From assembly GCA_900549685.1 (NCBI GenBank), contig UROX01000014.1, positions 1 to 26,401 on the forward strand: DNA of 26,401 nucleotides, in the 5' to 3' direction. Positions 6,965 through 15,233 of this stretch are shown here, piece by piece. How positions within the stretch are numbered: position 1 is the first letter of the stretch; each line of letters begins with the position of its first letter. Source of the DNA: an uncultured Alistipes sp. (GTDB lineage: Bacteria > Bacteroidota > Bacteroidia > Bacteroidales > Rikenellaceae). Under the pieces are notes generated by a model that did not search any database, was not told where the DNA came from, and worked only from the letters and a program-made list of their open reading frames with translations. Both the position numbers and the translations under genes were made by a program.

Positions 6965-7820
6965 ACGTAGTATCTTTTTTCAACGAATCGAGTATGTTCC
7001 CCGGTCTCGTCTCTTCCGCGAAACGGGCATAGGCCTCTTCCCGGGGAAGATAATACACCACCCGGAGCGAATCGATTTTCAGCGAGGTCTTCGGTTTTTC
7101 CTTACCGTCCTTTTTGCCCGCGCTGCGCCCGCTGACCGCAGCCAGACAGAGTTCCAGCGTCCGGGGCACGCGACCGTTGGGAAGCTGTTCCGGCAGCACG
7201 GCTTCGACCGTTTCCCGTTTGCGGGTGTTCTTCAGATAATTCCTGTACAGGAACGAGCTTTTCTCTCCTGTGGTATCGACCACGAAATGAGCGTACTGGA
7301 GCGTGTTGTTGCGGTCGGCGGTATCCCGGTCGTAAACGAATTCGATCTCGTACCGGCCGGGCCGGGCCGGAATGGAGATTTCGGGTTTGTCCGTATCGCT
7401 CGTACGGGTCAGGACACGGACGGCCGTATCGGCATGCACCACTTCCCGATACCGGAGGTCGATACGGGCGTCGATCGTATCGAGCAGCGCCACACGGGCC
7501 GCAAGCAGAGAATCCTCGCGGGCCAGCTGTTCGGTGACCCGGTCGATGATGTCGGTAAAGCGTACGCTCTTGCGTTTGGACAATCCCCGGATCGTATAAG
7601 AGAGGTCCGACGGCTTGTATCCGTACTTCTCGAAAATGGGCGTGTAGATATCCACGCTATCGGACTGGGACAGCGGATAGAGCGTCGATCCGCGGAACGC
7701 ATTGGCCAGATAGATCTCGCGGGTGATGGCCACCAACTTATCGTCGGGGATCGTCCGGGCACGGCGGCAAGACGCCGCAACCGCGGCCAGCACCATCAGA
7801 CAAACCAGTCGTTTCATCAT
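6879..7820 (-). CDS. DUF4296-type lipoprotein
   Basis: A 313-residue protein with a short lipoprotein signal: basic MMKR, a hydrophobic stretch, then lipobox-like AAS-C18. It should be anchored in a membrane facing the periplasm. The N-terminal part (DKLVAITREIYLANAF, then FEKYGYKP) resembles the DUF4296 domain of Bacteroidetes, of unknown function. The middle residues, about 120-240, look like a beta-sandwich with DSLRVVYY-type strands, and the tail is basic and Asp/Thr-rich. It starts 4 nt after the permease gene stop at 7824 and its 3' end overlaps the amidohydrolase gene by 86 bp, so it is co-transcribed with both. The family name is my recognition by pattern, not a search. Confidence 0.75.
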   Translation of the reverse strand: MMKRLVCLMVLAAVAASCRRARTIPDDKLVAITREIYLANAFRGSTLYPLSQSDSVDIYTPIFEKYGYKPSDLSYTIRGLSKRKSVRFTDIIDRVTEQLAREDSLLAARVALLDTIDARIDLRYREVVHADTAVRVLTRTSDTDKPEISIPARPGRYEIEFVYDRDTADRNNTLQYAHFVVDTTGEKSSFLYRNYLKNTRKRETVEAVLPEQLPNGRVPRTLELCLAAVSGRSAGKKDGKEKPKTSLKIDSLRVVYYLPREEAYARFAEETRPGNILDSLKKDTTYVRIPEKIVRPCDSDTARVVARRDTLVR

Positions 7821-7823
7821 AAA

Positions 7824-9047
7824 TCAATTCAATCTTAACGCGTTATCGGGAATCATGGCCCGGACCGTCAGTACGGAAATCAGATAGCTCAACACGACGA
7901 ACGTCACGACGACGCCGAGCAGGTCGCCCGCCTGCACCTCGACGGGATAGGCATCGACGAGGAACGTCTCGCCCGAAAGCGTGAGAAACCCGAAATACTG
8001 CTGGGCCAGAGAAAGTCCCACACCCAGCAGAAGCCCCGCTACGGCTCCGCTCAGGTAGACGAGCATGCCTTCGCCGACGAAAATCCTACGCACGAGCTTC
8101 AGATCGGCCCCCATCGTGAAAAGCGTCCGCATATCTTTCCGTTTGTCGATAATCAGCATGACGAGCGACCCGACCAGCGAGAACGACGCGATGAGCAGCA
8201 CCAGCAGGATAATGAAATAGATGCCCCACTTCTCATAAGCCATAATACGATAAAAGGATTCCTTCTGCTGGTAGCGGGAAAGGACTTTGGCGCCCGGACC
8301 CAATATATCCGCGATCCGCTGCTGCACCTGACGGAGCTCCGCGCCCGGAGCGAGCTTCACCGACAGCGAAGAGACCCGTCCTTCGTAATCGAACAGCTCC
8401 TGCGCGAATTCGAGCGGCACGAACACGTACTTGCCGTCCACCTCGGCCTCGAGCATAAAGACGCCCGACGGGAAAATGTTCTGCTTGTTATAGAATCCGT
8501 AAGGCAGCAGCGAAGAGACCTTGCCCCGGCGGGGCGCATAGACCGACAACGGGGAGTTAAGTCCCGTCCGTATGCCGAGCGCGTAGGCCACGCCCTGTCC
8601 GACGAACGCCTCGTACATATCGCCGAACCACAGACGGTACTCGCCCTCGATGGCTATGCTGTCCATCGGCACGACCTCGCCGTAGAGCGAATCGACGCCG
8701 CGGACCGTACCGAAAGACTGCCGTCCGCGGTATTCGAACAACGCGTTCTCTTCCAGCGTACAGGATACGGCGGCCACACCCTCGATCGCCTCGATACGGT
8801 CGATAGAAAGAGTGTCCCTCTCGAAAACCTTGCCCCGGGTGGGAAGCACCAGTATATCGGGATCGAAGCTCCGGTACATCGTCCGTACCAGACTCTCGAA
8901 TCCGTTGAACACCGACAGCAGCACGACCATCGCCGCGACGGGAATCGCCACGGAAAACGCGCTCACACCCGAAATGACATTGATGACCGAGTGCGATTTT
9001 TTCGAAAACAGGTATCGGCGAGCGAACAGGAACGGTAGGTTCGGCAT
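7824..9047 (-). CDS. LolC/LolE-type ABC transporter permease (FtsX family)
   Basis: A 407-residue inner-membrane permease with the four-helix FtsX/MacB layout: one N-terminal segment (about 22-48), a large periplasmic domain (about 50-270), then three segments (about 275-300, 322-345, 375-398). The N-terminus (FLFARRYLFSKKSHSVINVISGVS) is the typical LolC/LolE start. In Gram-negative bacteria these permeases, with the ATPase LolD, extract lipoproteins from the inner membrane for transfer to the outer membrane. Many Bacteroidetes annotate them only as FtsX-like permeases. No ATPase gene is adjacent, so LolD would have to be encoded elsewhere. It sits between rbfA and a lipoprotein gene. Confidence 0.85.
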   Translation of the reverse strand: MPNLPFLFARRYLFSKKSHSVINVISGVSAFSVAIPVAAMVVLLSVFNGFESLVRTMYRSFDPDILVLPTRGKVFERDTLSIDRIEAIEGVAAVSCTLEENALFEYRGRQSFGTVRGVDSLYGEVVPMDSIAIEGEYRLWFGDMYEAFVGQGVAYALGIRTGLNSPLSVYAPRRGKVSSLLPYGFYNKQNIFPSGVFMLEAEVDGKYVFVPLEFAQELFDYEGRVSSLSVKLAPGAELRQVQQRIADILGPGAKVLSRYQQKESFYRIMAYEKWGIYFIILLVLLIASFSLVGSLVMLIIDKRKDMRTLFTMGADLKLVRRIFVGEGMLVYLSGAVAGLLLGVGLSLAQQYFGFLTLSGETFLVDAYPVEVQAGDLLGVVVTFVVLSYLISVLTVRAMIPDNALRLN

Positions 9048-9072
9048 GCTTTCGGAACGGACGAGAAGTTAT

Positions 9073-9423
9073 CTACTTTTTGAGCAACCGGTCGATTTCG
9101 CTGATGTATTCCAGCGAATCGTCGAGATAGAATGCCAGTTCGGGTACCCGTCTGAGCTGATGCTTCACCCTCGTTCCGAGCGCCTTGCGGATCATCCAGC
9201 TATTCTCTTTGAGCGAAGCCATGACCTGTTCGTGCCGTTCGAACGGGAAAATGCTCAGGTATACCTTAGCCAGCTCGAAGTCGGGACTCATACGCACGAG
9301 CGTCACCGACACCATCGTGCCCTGAAGCAGCGAAGCGGCCTCTTTGGAAAAAATATCGCTGATGTCCCGCAAAATCTGACGGCCTATTTTCTGTTGGCGG
9401 GTCGATTCGATTTCATTACTCAT
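9073..9423 (-). CDS. rbfA: 30S ribosome-binding factor A
   Basis: A 116-residue protein of normal RbfA length with the family's N-terminal ESTRQQKIGRQILRDISDIF, the KH-like core strand VSVTLVRMSPDFELAKVYLSIF and the end motif VPELAFYLDDSLEYISEIDRLL. RbfA binds the immature 30S subunit near helix 1 of 16S rRNA and helps late maturation and cold adaptation. Two ATGs are possible, at 9432 and 9423. I chose 9423 because it leaves MSNEIES directly before the conserved start; it overlaps the stop of the upstream barrel gene by 8 nt, which suggests translational coupling. Confidence 0.95.
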   Translation of the reverse strand: MSNEIESTRQQKIGRQILRDISDIFSKEAASLLQGTMVSVTLVRMSPDFELAKVYLSIFPFERHEQVMASLKENSWMIRKALGTRVKHQLRRVPELAFYLDDSLEYISEIDRLLKK

Positions 9424-10363
9424 TTTCAACATTTTTTAACGGTTCGACATGCGGCTTCTCCGTTTCGGAGATTCCGGCTCCGGCCGGCGTCCCTTCCGCA
9501 TCCGGGTCCGAAGCTCCGACGGCAGCAGGCGCCTCCCCCGAAAGTCCGGCACCATCTCCCTCTGGAACGCCGCCCTCGGGAACGGACAGGACGACTTCGG
9601 CATCGCGTTGCTTCCCGAGTCGTTTGAGCGCCTTCCGCGCGGCGGCTTCCTCTATTTTGCGCGCCACATTTTTGCTCGGCGCCGACCGGATGCCCTCTTT
9701 ACTGAGCCGGTAATAGACAGCCATCGACATATTGATGTTATCGAGCGGCGAACGCAACGGGTTGCCCTGGTATTTGGTCTTGTTCTTCAGGATGTCCGCA
9801 TATCCGTAATAGTAACGCGCCTCGAAAGCCACCTCGAACCGGCGGATCAGAACGCTGATACCGCCGCCGCCGCAAAGCCCGTACCCCCAGCGGTTGTCCC
9901 GCGTGTTTTTCATCTCGTACTCGCTCCGGTGGTAGATACCGTCCCGTTTCGACTTCCAGTAATATTCCGAATCCAGATGATAGGACATATAGACGCCCAG
10001 ATTGAGATAGACGCGGGCATGCCGCCGCATGATGTAGAAATGGGGCTGCCACATGAAAGGCAGCTCCAGCGAATTGACCGTCCGGTGATAGCTCGTATCG
10101 GAATCCCGGAACTGGTCGTACATATACCCCCGGCCCATATATTGCAGGTCGGCCTGAATACCGCCCACGAATTTCGAGTCGGTGTAGAACTTATACGACA
10201 GTCCGCCCGAATAGAGTCCCCACTCGGTACCGGTCTCGCGGGCCGGCACCAGACGGGAAGAACCGCCGCCCCAGCCGCCGCGCACACCGATATAGTGTTG
10301 AGCGCACAGGCTGCCGCTCAACAGGACCATTACGGCCGTCAGTATCCGTCTTATTTTCCGCAT
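9416..10363 (-). CDS. PorT-like outer-membrane beta-barrel protein with a disordered C-terminal tail
   Basis: A 315-residue secreted protein. Residues 1-21 form a cleavable signal peptide (basic start, hydrophobic core, cleavage likely between A21 and Q22). Residues about 22-225 are rich in aromatic and alternating strands (LELPFMWQPHFYIM, VYLNLGVYMSYHLDSEYYW, FEVAFEARYYYGYADILKN) typical of eight-stranded Bacteroidetes barrels of the PorT/OMP_b-brl family. Residues about 240-315 leave the barrel: first a basic helix (KNVARKIEEAAARKALKRLGKQ), then a low-complexity Gly/Pro/Glu/Ala tail. The tail is odd for a barrel, since these proteins usually end in a terminal strand. It lies 40 nt downstream of the Ig-like lipoprotein gene and its stop overlaps rbfA. 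Confidence 0.75.
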   Translation of the reverse strand: MRKIRRILTAVMVLLSGSLCAQHYIGVRGGWGGGSSRLVPARETGTEWGLYSGGLSYKFYTDSKFVGGIQADLQYMGRGYMYDQFRDSDTSYHRTVNSLELPFMWQPHFYIMRRHARVYLNLGVYMSYHLDSEYYWKSKRDGIYHRSEYEMKNTRDNRWGYGLCGGGGISVLIRRFEVAFEARYYYGYADILKNKTKYQGNPLRSPLDNINMSMAVYYRLSKEGIRSAPSKNVARKIEEAAARKALKRLGKQRDAEVVLSVPEGGVPEGDGAGLSGEAPAAVGASDPDAEGTPAGAGISETEKPHVEPLKNVENE

Positions 10364-10403
10364 ATCCGTTTATCGTTTGGGCTTTCTGTCGCTACGCCGC
10401 TCA

Positions 10404-12380
10404 TCACATCATGCCGCCCATGCTACTCATGTTCATCCCGGACGAATGATGATGCTCGTCTTTGTTCTTCGCGTTTTCGGCCCGTTTCTTGGCCAGTTCG
10501 CGCAACCGGACGAGGTCGTCCCGCTGGATCTTCTCCATCATTTTTTCCATCGTCACGGGCGAGAAAATCCGTTGCATATCCACGTCGAACACCAGCTCCC
10601 AGTTCTCTTTGGTCGCGATTTCCTCCGACCCGGCATCGTCCACGAAAAACTCGACCCGCTCGGGCTGCCGTCTTTCGAGCAGCGACCCGGTGTCCCAGCG
10701 CCCGTTCCCGTTATCGTCCCGAATGATCCGCAACTTGACCGTCCCGACATCCACGTACCGCAATGTCGCGGTTCCCGTCCCGACATGGGCCTGCTCCTTG
10801 ATAAGCCGTCCCTCGGGCGAAATCACCTGAACGATGTATTCGCTCTCGGGCGTCTCGCCCTTCACGTTGAGCACCAGCGTGGCGAATTTGTCCGGAGACT
10901 CGATCGTGAACTCCGTGCGCATCGTATCGTTGCTCTGCCGGCTCGTGTTCTCGAACACGCCGGCCGGTATCGTGAGCCGATATTTCTCGTCGGCGCCCCA
11001 CGGCGCCTCCAGCGTCCACTTGCGGATGGCGAGCGTATCCTGCCGGAACGTCATCTCGACCGGAACGGCAGTATCTTCTCCCTCGATATGCTCGAGCAGA
11101 ATCGAGGCCGTGTCCACCCGGGTCAGCGGATAGGCGAACTCGAAAACGATGTTCTTCTCCGGATTGATCGACTTGCCGCCGCCCACCTTGACCTGGAAGG
11201 GGTTGGGTTCGGGCGCGGCGTTTTCGTCCTCGTCCTTTTTCTTGTCTTTCTTCACAGCCGACTTCCAGGCCAGTCTCAACTGCTGCGTGTCGGGCCGGAG
11301 CACGCCCACGCTGTCGTGCTTGAGGTAGATCAGACGCCCCTTGAGCGTATCGGGCAGCTCATCGACATCGGCCTTGAACCACAACACCATACTGTCGCGT
11401 TTGGAGGCCATGTATTCGGTAACGATCGATGTCGAGTCGATGCCCTCGAAAGAGAGTTCCTCGATTTGGGGACGGGGCGAGGAAAAAGTAAGCAACACCT
11501 TGTTGCCGAGCGGACGGCTCGAACCGGTGTAGGTCTGCCGCCGTGCGGCCTCTTCCTTGAACATCCGCATCTGGACCTGCGGATCGGCCTGCATGTATCG
11601 CCGTGTCGTGTCGTACCACATGTCGAAAGCGGGCTGCGTAAGCGGATTGCACGCCGAGTCGAGAAAAGCGATCCGGTCGGCCCCCGGCTCGTAGGTCAGG
11701 TTGCCGTTGTTGTCCTCCAGCGCATAGATTCGGTAATCAATGGGCTTGAGGTTTTCGGCGATGAAGATTCCGTTGGGGTACGACCGCCCCACGCTGTACG
11801 GCCGCAGCTTGTAGACGACCGAATCGTATTCGGGCGTCAGGTACTTGGCCACCGAATCCGAAGCCGCATCGTAGAAGAGGATAAACACGTTGCCCACCGT
11901 ATCGCCCCGCTGCGCATCGACCGTATAGCCGGACATCAGCATCGAGTCGATATGATCGCCCGTCGAAAAGACGTAGCGCAGCCCCGTATACGGGTTTCCC
12001 TCGTTGTTGTCGGCCACGCTCTGTCCGAAATTGAGCGCATAGGTGCGGTTCGAGTCGAGATCTTCCTTCAGGTCGATCTGGATGCCCCGGCCGCGCAGCG
12101 ATATGACCGGCTTTTTGACCATGAAAGGCGAGGTGTAGAACTCCTTCTGCTGGTCTTTGAGCTGCACATATTCGTCGAACTCGATGTAGATGCGCTTGTC
12201 CTTGAAATTCGTCGTTCCGAACGCAGGTGTCATCGACACCACTTTCGGCGGCAGCGTATCGCGCGGACCTCCGCGCGGAGCGGCCTGACTGGCGCAACGC
12301 GCCAACAGCCCCACGGCCAGCGAAGCGAAGAGCGCCCAGCGGACGATCGCCTTGTATATTCGAGTTTCGGTCGTACTCAT
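10404..12380 (-). CDS. SbsA-type Ig-like domain lipoprotein with a His/Met-rich C-terminus
   Basis: A 658-residue exported protein of a family widespread in Bacteroidetes. A hydrophobic signal ends at C29 in LLARC; Arg at -1 is unusual for a lipobox. The mature start (PRGGPRDTLPPKVVSMTPAFGTTNF) and following IYIEFDEYVQLKDQQKEF are the SbsA/Big_5 Ig-like signature. The rest is beta-rich with repeated EFxYPLT and RDDNGNGRWDTG-type motifs, the latter an acidic loop that could bind calcium. The last 16 residues contain HHH and six Met residues, a possible metal-binding tail. Function is unknown; it is probably an envelope structural or secretion-associated protein. A -7 element at 12404-12411 gives it its own promoter in the gap after folK. 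Confidence 0.8.
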   Translation of the reverse strand: MSTTETRIYKAIVRWALFASLAVGLLARCASQAAPRGGPRDTLPPKVVSMTPAFGTTNFKDKRIYIEFDEYVQLKDQQKEFYTSPFMVKKPVISLRGRGIQIDLKEDLDSNRTYALNFGQSVADNNEGNPYTGLRYVFSTGDHIDSMLMSGYTVDAQRGDTVGNVFILFYDAASDSVAKYLTPEYDSVVYKLRPYSVGRSYPNGIFIAENLKPIDYRIYALEDNNGNLTYEPGADRIAFLDSACNPLTQPAFDMWYDTTRRYMQADPQVQMRMFKEEAARRQTYTGSSRPLGNKVLLTFSSPRPQIEELSFEGIDSTSIVTEYMASKRDSMVLWFKADVDELPDTLKGRLIYLKHDSVGVLRPDTQQLRLAWKSAVKKDKKKDEDENAAPEPNPFQVKVGGGKSINPEKNIVFEFAYPLTRVDTASILLEHIEGEDTAVPVEMTFRQDTLAIRKWTLEAPWGADEKYRLTIPAGVFENTSRQSNDTMRTEFTIESPDKFATLVLNVKGETPESEYIVQVISPEGRLIKEQAHVGTGTATLRYVDVGTVKLRIIRDDNGNGRWDTGSLLERRQPERVEFFVDDAGSEEIATKENWELVFDVDMQRIFSPVTMEKMMEKIQRDDLVRLRELAKKRAENAKNKDEHHHSSGMNMSSMGGMM

Positions 12381-12403
12381 GTCTCGACAAACAATATAGT
12401 GAG

Positions 12404-12411
12404 CAAAGGTA
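12404..12411 (-). promoter_or_regulatory. Candidate -7 element of the Ig-like lipoprotein run
   Basis: TACCTTTG on the minus strand fits TAnnTTTG, 24 nt upstream of the ATG at 12380, inside the 49-bp gap after folK. No good -33 TTTG is present. It would drive the genes down to the amidohydrolase. Confidence 0.5.
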
Positions 12412-12429
12412 GCGATTTTTCGATAGTTT

Positions 12430-12915
12430 TCATACCGACTGTCCGCTGCCGCGCCGTTTCAGCTCCTCGCGGAGCTGCCGGACGGTTTTCCCCGAAACCG
12501 GATGGACGAATGCGGGCAGCACCTCCTCCAGCGGAGCGAGCACGAAATCGCGCTGCTCCATGCGCGGATGCGGCACGACGAGCCTCTCGGTGGATATAAC
12601 GCGATTTTCGTAAAAAAGTATGTCGATGTCCATCGTTCGGGAAGAATATCCCGCACCCGGCGTCCGGACGCGTCCCATCTCGCTCTCAATCCGCTGGCAG
12701 GCATCCAGCACCTGCTCCGGTTCGAGCGCCGTCTCCACGACCAGCACCTGATTGAGGAAACGGTCGTCCGACTCGAAGCCCCATGCCTCGGAATCTCTCA
12801 TCGAAGAAGCGGCGACGACAGTCCCGACCCTCTCGCCGATGCGCCGGCGGGCCTCCTCCAGATTCCGGGCCACCGGCCCCAGATTTCCCCCTGTGAGCAG
12901 AACCGCGCGTGCCAT
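12430..12915 (-). CDS. folK: 2-amino-4-hydroxy-6-hydroxymethyldihydropteridine diphosphokinase
   Basis: A 161-residue protein of usual HPPK length. It transfers pyrophosphate from ATP to 6-hydroxymethyl-7,8-dihydropterin in folate synthesis, in the cytoplasm. The family motifs are in order: TGGNLGPVARNLEEA at the start, RFLNQVLVVET, ACQRIESEMGRVR, the metal-binding SRTMDIDILFYE, and HPRMEQRDFVLAPLEEV. The start codon overlaps the stop of the delta-prime gene (TGATG, 12913-12917), so the two are translated together. Confidence 0.96.
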   Translation of the reverse strand: MARAVLLTGGNLGPVARNLEEARRRIGERVGTVVAASSMRDSEAWGFESDDRFLNQVLVVETALEPEQVLDACQRIESEMGRVRTPGAGYSSRTMDIDILFYENRVISTERLVVPHPRMEQRDFVLAPLEEVLPAFVHPVSGKTVRQLREELKRRGSGQSV

Positions 12916-14054
12916 CAGAGCCGGTTGATAAGTTTGCTGACGCTCAGGGCGAAGTGCGGAAAAATGATCCGGGGATTGCCGTTCTGGGCGATCTGCCGGA
13001 TGACGAGTTCCATTTCGGCGATGATCCGTTCGACATTTCCGTTATGGACATACGGTGCAAATTTCCTGCAAAAATCGTATTCGCGGCCGAACAGAAACGC
13101 GATGCGTTCCACCCCGGCCGTCAGCATATAGCTGTCCCGAATCAGACGGATCGAATTCTCCATCAGCCGTTTCTGTTCTTCGCGCCCCATCGAGGCGACC
13201 GTTTCGGCCCATTCCAGCAGTTCCATGTGCCTGTCCTCGTAACTGAGACGCATCAGACGGACGAACAGATCGAAATGCGCATCCTCCCCGCTGCCGTGCG
13301 AGAGAATGCGGCCGGCTTCGAGCACGCTGCCGCGCGAGAGACGGGCCACCTGCTGCGCATCGGCAGCAGAAAGTCCCCTCGTCGCGCTCAGATAGGCCGC
13401 CATCGGTTCGATTCCGATGCCGGGTACGGAGACGGACTGCGTCCGGGAAAGGATCGTGGCGAGCAACCGGTCGGGCGAGGCCGAAACCATCAGAAAGAGC
13501 GTCTTGCTCCACGGCTCTTCCAAAATCTTGAGCAGTTTGTTGGCCGCCTGCACGTTCATCCGCTCGGGCAGCCAGATAATGACGGCCTTGTATTCGGACT
13601 CGAACGATTTGAACGACAATTTGCGAATGATCTCGTCCGCCTCGAACGTGCTGATATTGCCCTGTTTGTTGTCGATGTCGATGGCCGAATACCACATCGG
13701 CTCGTTGAAATAGCCCCCCGTCCCGGCAAAGATCTTCCTCCACTCGGGAAGGAAACGGTCGCTCAACGGCTTCTCGCCCGACGACCGTCCCTTGGGCGTA
13801 TTGACCGGAAAGACGAAATGCACGTCGGGATGGGCCAGCTGGCCGATCTGGCGGCAGGAAGGGCACACCCCGCACGAGTCGCCGTCGCGACGGTCCGTAC
13901 AATTGATATACTGTACATAGGCCACGGCCAGCGGCAGCCCGCCGAACCCTTCGTCGCCCGTGAAAAGCTGGGCGTGACCGATGCGGCCGCTATCGACGCC
14001 CCGGACCAGATGGCCGATCGTCTCTCTCTGTCCTATGATGTCTTTGAACTGCAC
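12915..14054 (-). CDS. holB: DNA polymerase III subunit delta-prime
   Basis: A 379-residue clamp-loader subunit. It begins MQFKDIIGQRETI, as in delta-prime/DnaX-type AAA+ proteins. The P-loop is degenerate (GDEGFGGL from residue 33, without Lys-Thr), as expected for delta-prime, which does not hydrolyse ATP. A four-Cys zinc module is present (C52, C61, C64, C67). The segment NVQAANKLLKILEEPWSKTLFLMVSASPDRLLATILSRTQ is the sensor and arginine-finger region; SRC of the E. coli protein reads SRT here. It would act with the other clamp-loader subunits to load the sliding clamp. It is the first gene of a two-gene unit with folK. Confidence 0.92.
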   Translation of the reverse strand: MQFKDIIGQRETIGHLVRGVDSGRIGHAQLFTGDEGFGGLPLAVAYVQYINCTDRRDGDSCGVCPSCRQIGQLAHPDVHFVFPVNTPKGRSSGEKPLSDRFLPEWRKIFAGTGGYFNEPMWYSAIDIDNKQGNISTFEADEIIRKLSFKSFESEYKAVIIWLPERMNVQAANKLLKILEEPWSKTLFLMVSASPDRLLATILSRTQSVSVPGIGIEPMAAYLSATRGLSAADAQQVARLSRGSVLEAGRILSHGSGEDAHFDLFVRLMRLSYEDRHMELLEWAETVASMGREEQKRLMENSIRLIRDSYMLTAGVERIAFLFGREYDFCRKFAPYVHNGNVERIIAEMELVIRQIAQNGNPRIIFPHFALSVSKLINRL

Positions 14055-14546
14055 CCGGTATAAAATTTAAACGCTCCGTCGCCGACCGCCTCCCCGGCAA
14101 AAGAAGGCAGCACGGCGCACTCCGGACAAAGATAACGATAAATACCGAAACGCACCTTTCTCCCGGAGCCTTTTATCGGCCCGGGAAAAGCCTCCGCAAA
14201 CCGTTGGAGCACCGGAACGCACACGATACCGCAAGATCGCAGCCTCAACAGCCGCCGGCCCGCCCCCGGACGACTCCGGACGCAACGGAGACTCCGGGCG
14301 GCCTCCCGAAATACGCGACCGTCGTTTCTGCATACTGGCCGGAGGCACTGCCGCCTCACGCGCCTCCGAACAGCGATCTCCGGCCTCCGCCGAGGCGAGA
14401 CCGCCCCGCCCCACGGCCAACGGTCGCGGCAGCAATCGGGAAATGTCGCCGCAAACGCCGGCAAAGGAAACAGGCGATTCCACGCCAATGTATACCGCGA
14501 ACCGAATTCGGACCTCAACGCTCCGGAATCCCGGCTTTCACGGGTT
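14055..14546. other. 492-bp GC-rich intergenic region
   Basis: No credible gene. Two overlapping minus-strand frames across the region (14033-14518 and 14067-14483) encode Arg/Gly/Ser-rich sequence with no recognisable fold. The region holds the -7 element at 14127-14134 for the delta-prime gene. Between about 14215 and 14450 it is rich in CTCCGG/GCCTCCG words, which may be a decayed repeat or only base composition. I see no strong terminator for the acetyltransferase gene ending at 14547. Confidence 0.6.
14127..14134 (-). promoter_or_regulatory. Candidate -7 element of the delta-prime/folK unit
   Basis: TATCTTTG on the minus strand, identical to the tRNA promoter's -7 box, lies 73 bp before the ATG at 14054. 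No TTTG is found 19-21 bp upstream. The implied 5' leader is about 65 nt. Confidence 0.5.
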
Positions 14547-15074
14547 CTATTTTCCGATTCTCCGGATCACTCGTGCCGGATTGCCGGCCACGATGGTGTC
14601 GGGCGGAACATCGCGCGTCACGACGCTGCCGGCGCCCACCACGCTGTTTTCGCCGACGGTGACACCGGGCAGAATCGTCGCTCCGGCTCCTATCCATGCC
14701 CGGCGGCCGATATGCACCGGCCGACAGGTAATGACCATCCGGTCGTCGAGGTCGTGGTTGTTCGAAATGAGCTGCACATTGGCCGCGATCTGCGCATCGT
14801 CGTCGATCGTAATCCCTCCGGCCGCCATCATCAGACAACCGTTCATGACGATGACCCGACGGCCGATCTTCACACGATGCGCCCGCACGACCGTTAGCGG
14901 CGTATTCACGCGGCTGCCTTCGCCCATATCGGGAAACAGCCTGCGCAACAGCTCGTCGTATTCCTCCGTCATGGGCATGGTATGGTTCAGCCGGAACGCC
15001 AGCTGTGCCTGTTCTTTGGCCAGGGCCAGCTCCTCCGCGCTCTGACGGGCGCAATCGATTCTTATCTCTTCCAT
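14547..15074 (-). CDS. Hexapeptide-repeat sugar O-acetyltransferase (maltose/galactoside acetyltransferase family)
   Basis: A 175-residue protein with an N-terminal helical part (AFRLNHTMPMTEEYDELLRRLFPDMGEG) followed by a left-handed beta-helix of hexapeptide repeats (IGRRVIVMNGCLMMAAGGITI, IGRRAWIGAGATILPGVTVGENSVVGAGSVVT) and the closing VAGNPARVIR. This is the Maa/LacA/NodL layout; such enzymes move acetyl from acetyl-CoA to a sugar hydroxyl in the cytoplasm. The catalytic His is in the SNNHDLDDR segment. The frame continues upstream to an ATG at 15128, but the -7 element at 15099-15106 lies within that extension and the family start matches MEEIRIDCAR, so I place the start at 15074. It stands alone. 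The sugar acceptor is unknown. Confidence 0.88.
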   Translation of the reverse strand: MEEIRIDCARQSAEELALAKEQAQLAFRLNHTMPMTEEYDELLRRLFPDMGEGSRVNTPLTVVRAHRVKIGRRVIVMNGCLMMAAGGITIDDDAQIAANVQLISNNHDLDDRMVITCRPVHIGRRAWIGAGATILPGVTVGENSVVGAGSVVTRDVPPDTIVAGNPARVIRRIGK

Positions 15075-15098
15075 ACGGGATACTTTGTTTTTCGACCG

Positions 15099-15106
15099 CA
15101 AAGATA
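15099..15106 (-). promoter_or_regulatory. Candidate -7 element of the acetyltransferase gene
   Basis: TATCTTTG on the minus strand lies 24 nt before the ATG at 15074. Its position decides the start codon, because it excludes the longer frame beginning at 15128. The -33 region has no exact TTTG. Confidence 0.55.
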
Positions 15107-15233
15107 ACCGTACGCTGCCGAACGGCATCTAAACGGATTACGCTACCCGTTTTCCTGTTTTCGGCACGGTCATGCTCCCCCAAAAACACGCGACCGCTGT
15201 CCGGAACTCCGAAACACGGTTCCAAAGATCGCC

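Noticed and set aside
3809..6970. A 1053-codon open frame on the plus strand
   Set aside because: It lies antisense to the HdrB-like, HdrC-like and amidohydrolase genes and runs through the intergenic region. Its product is His/Arg-rich without any domain. It is an artefact of the GC-rich codon usage of the genes on the other strand.
10377..12599. A 740-codon plus-strand frame opposite the Ig-like lipoprotein gene
   Set aside because: Antisense shadow. The lipoprotein family match on the minus strand is clear.
14033..14518. Minus-strand frames that might encode a small protein between the delta-prime and acetyltransferase genes
   Set aside because: Arg/Gly/Ser-rich, no motif, out of frame with neighbours, and a good -7 element for the delta-prime gene lies inside.
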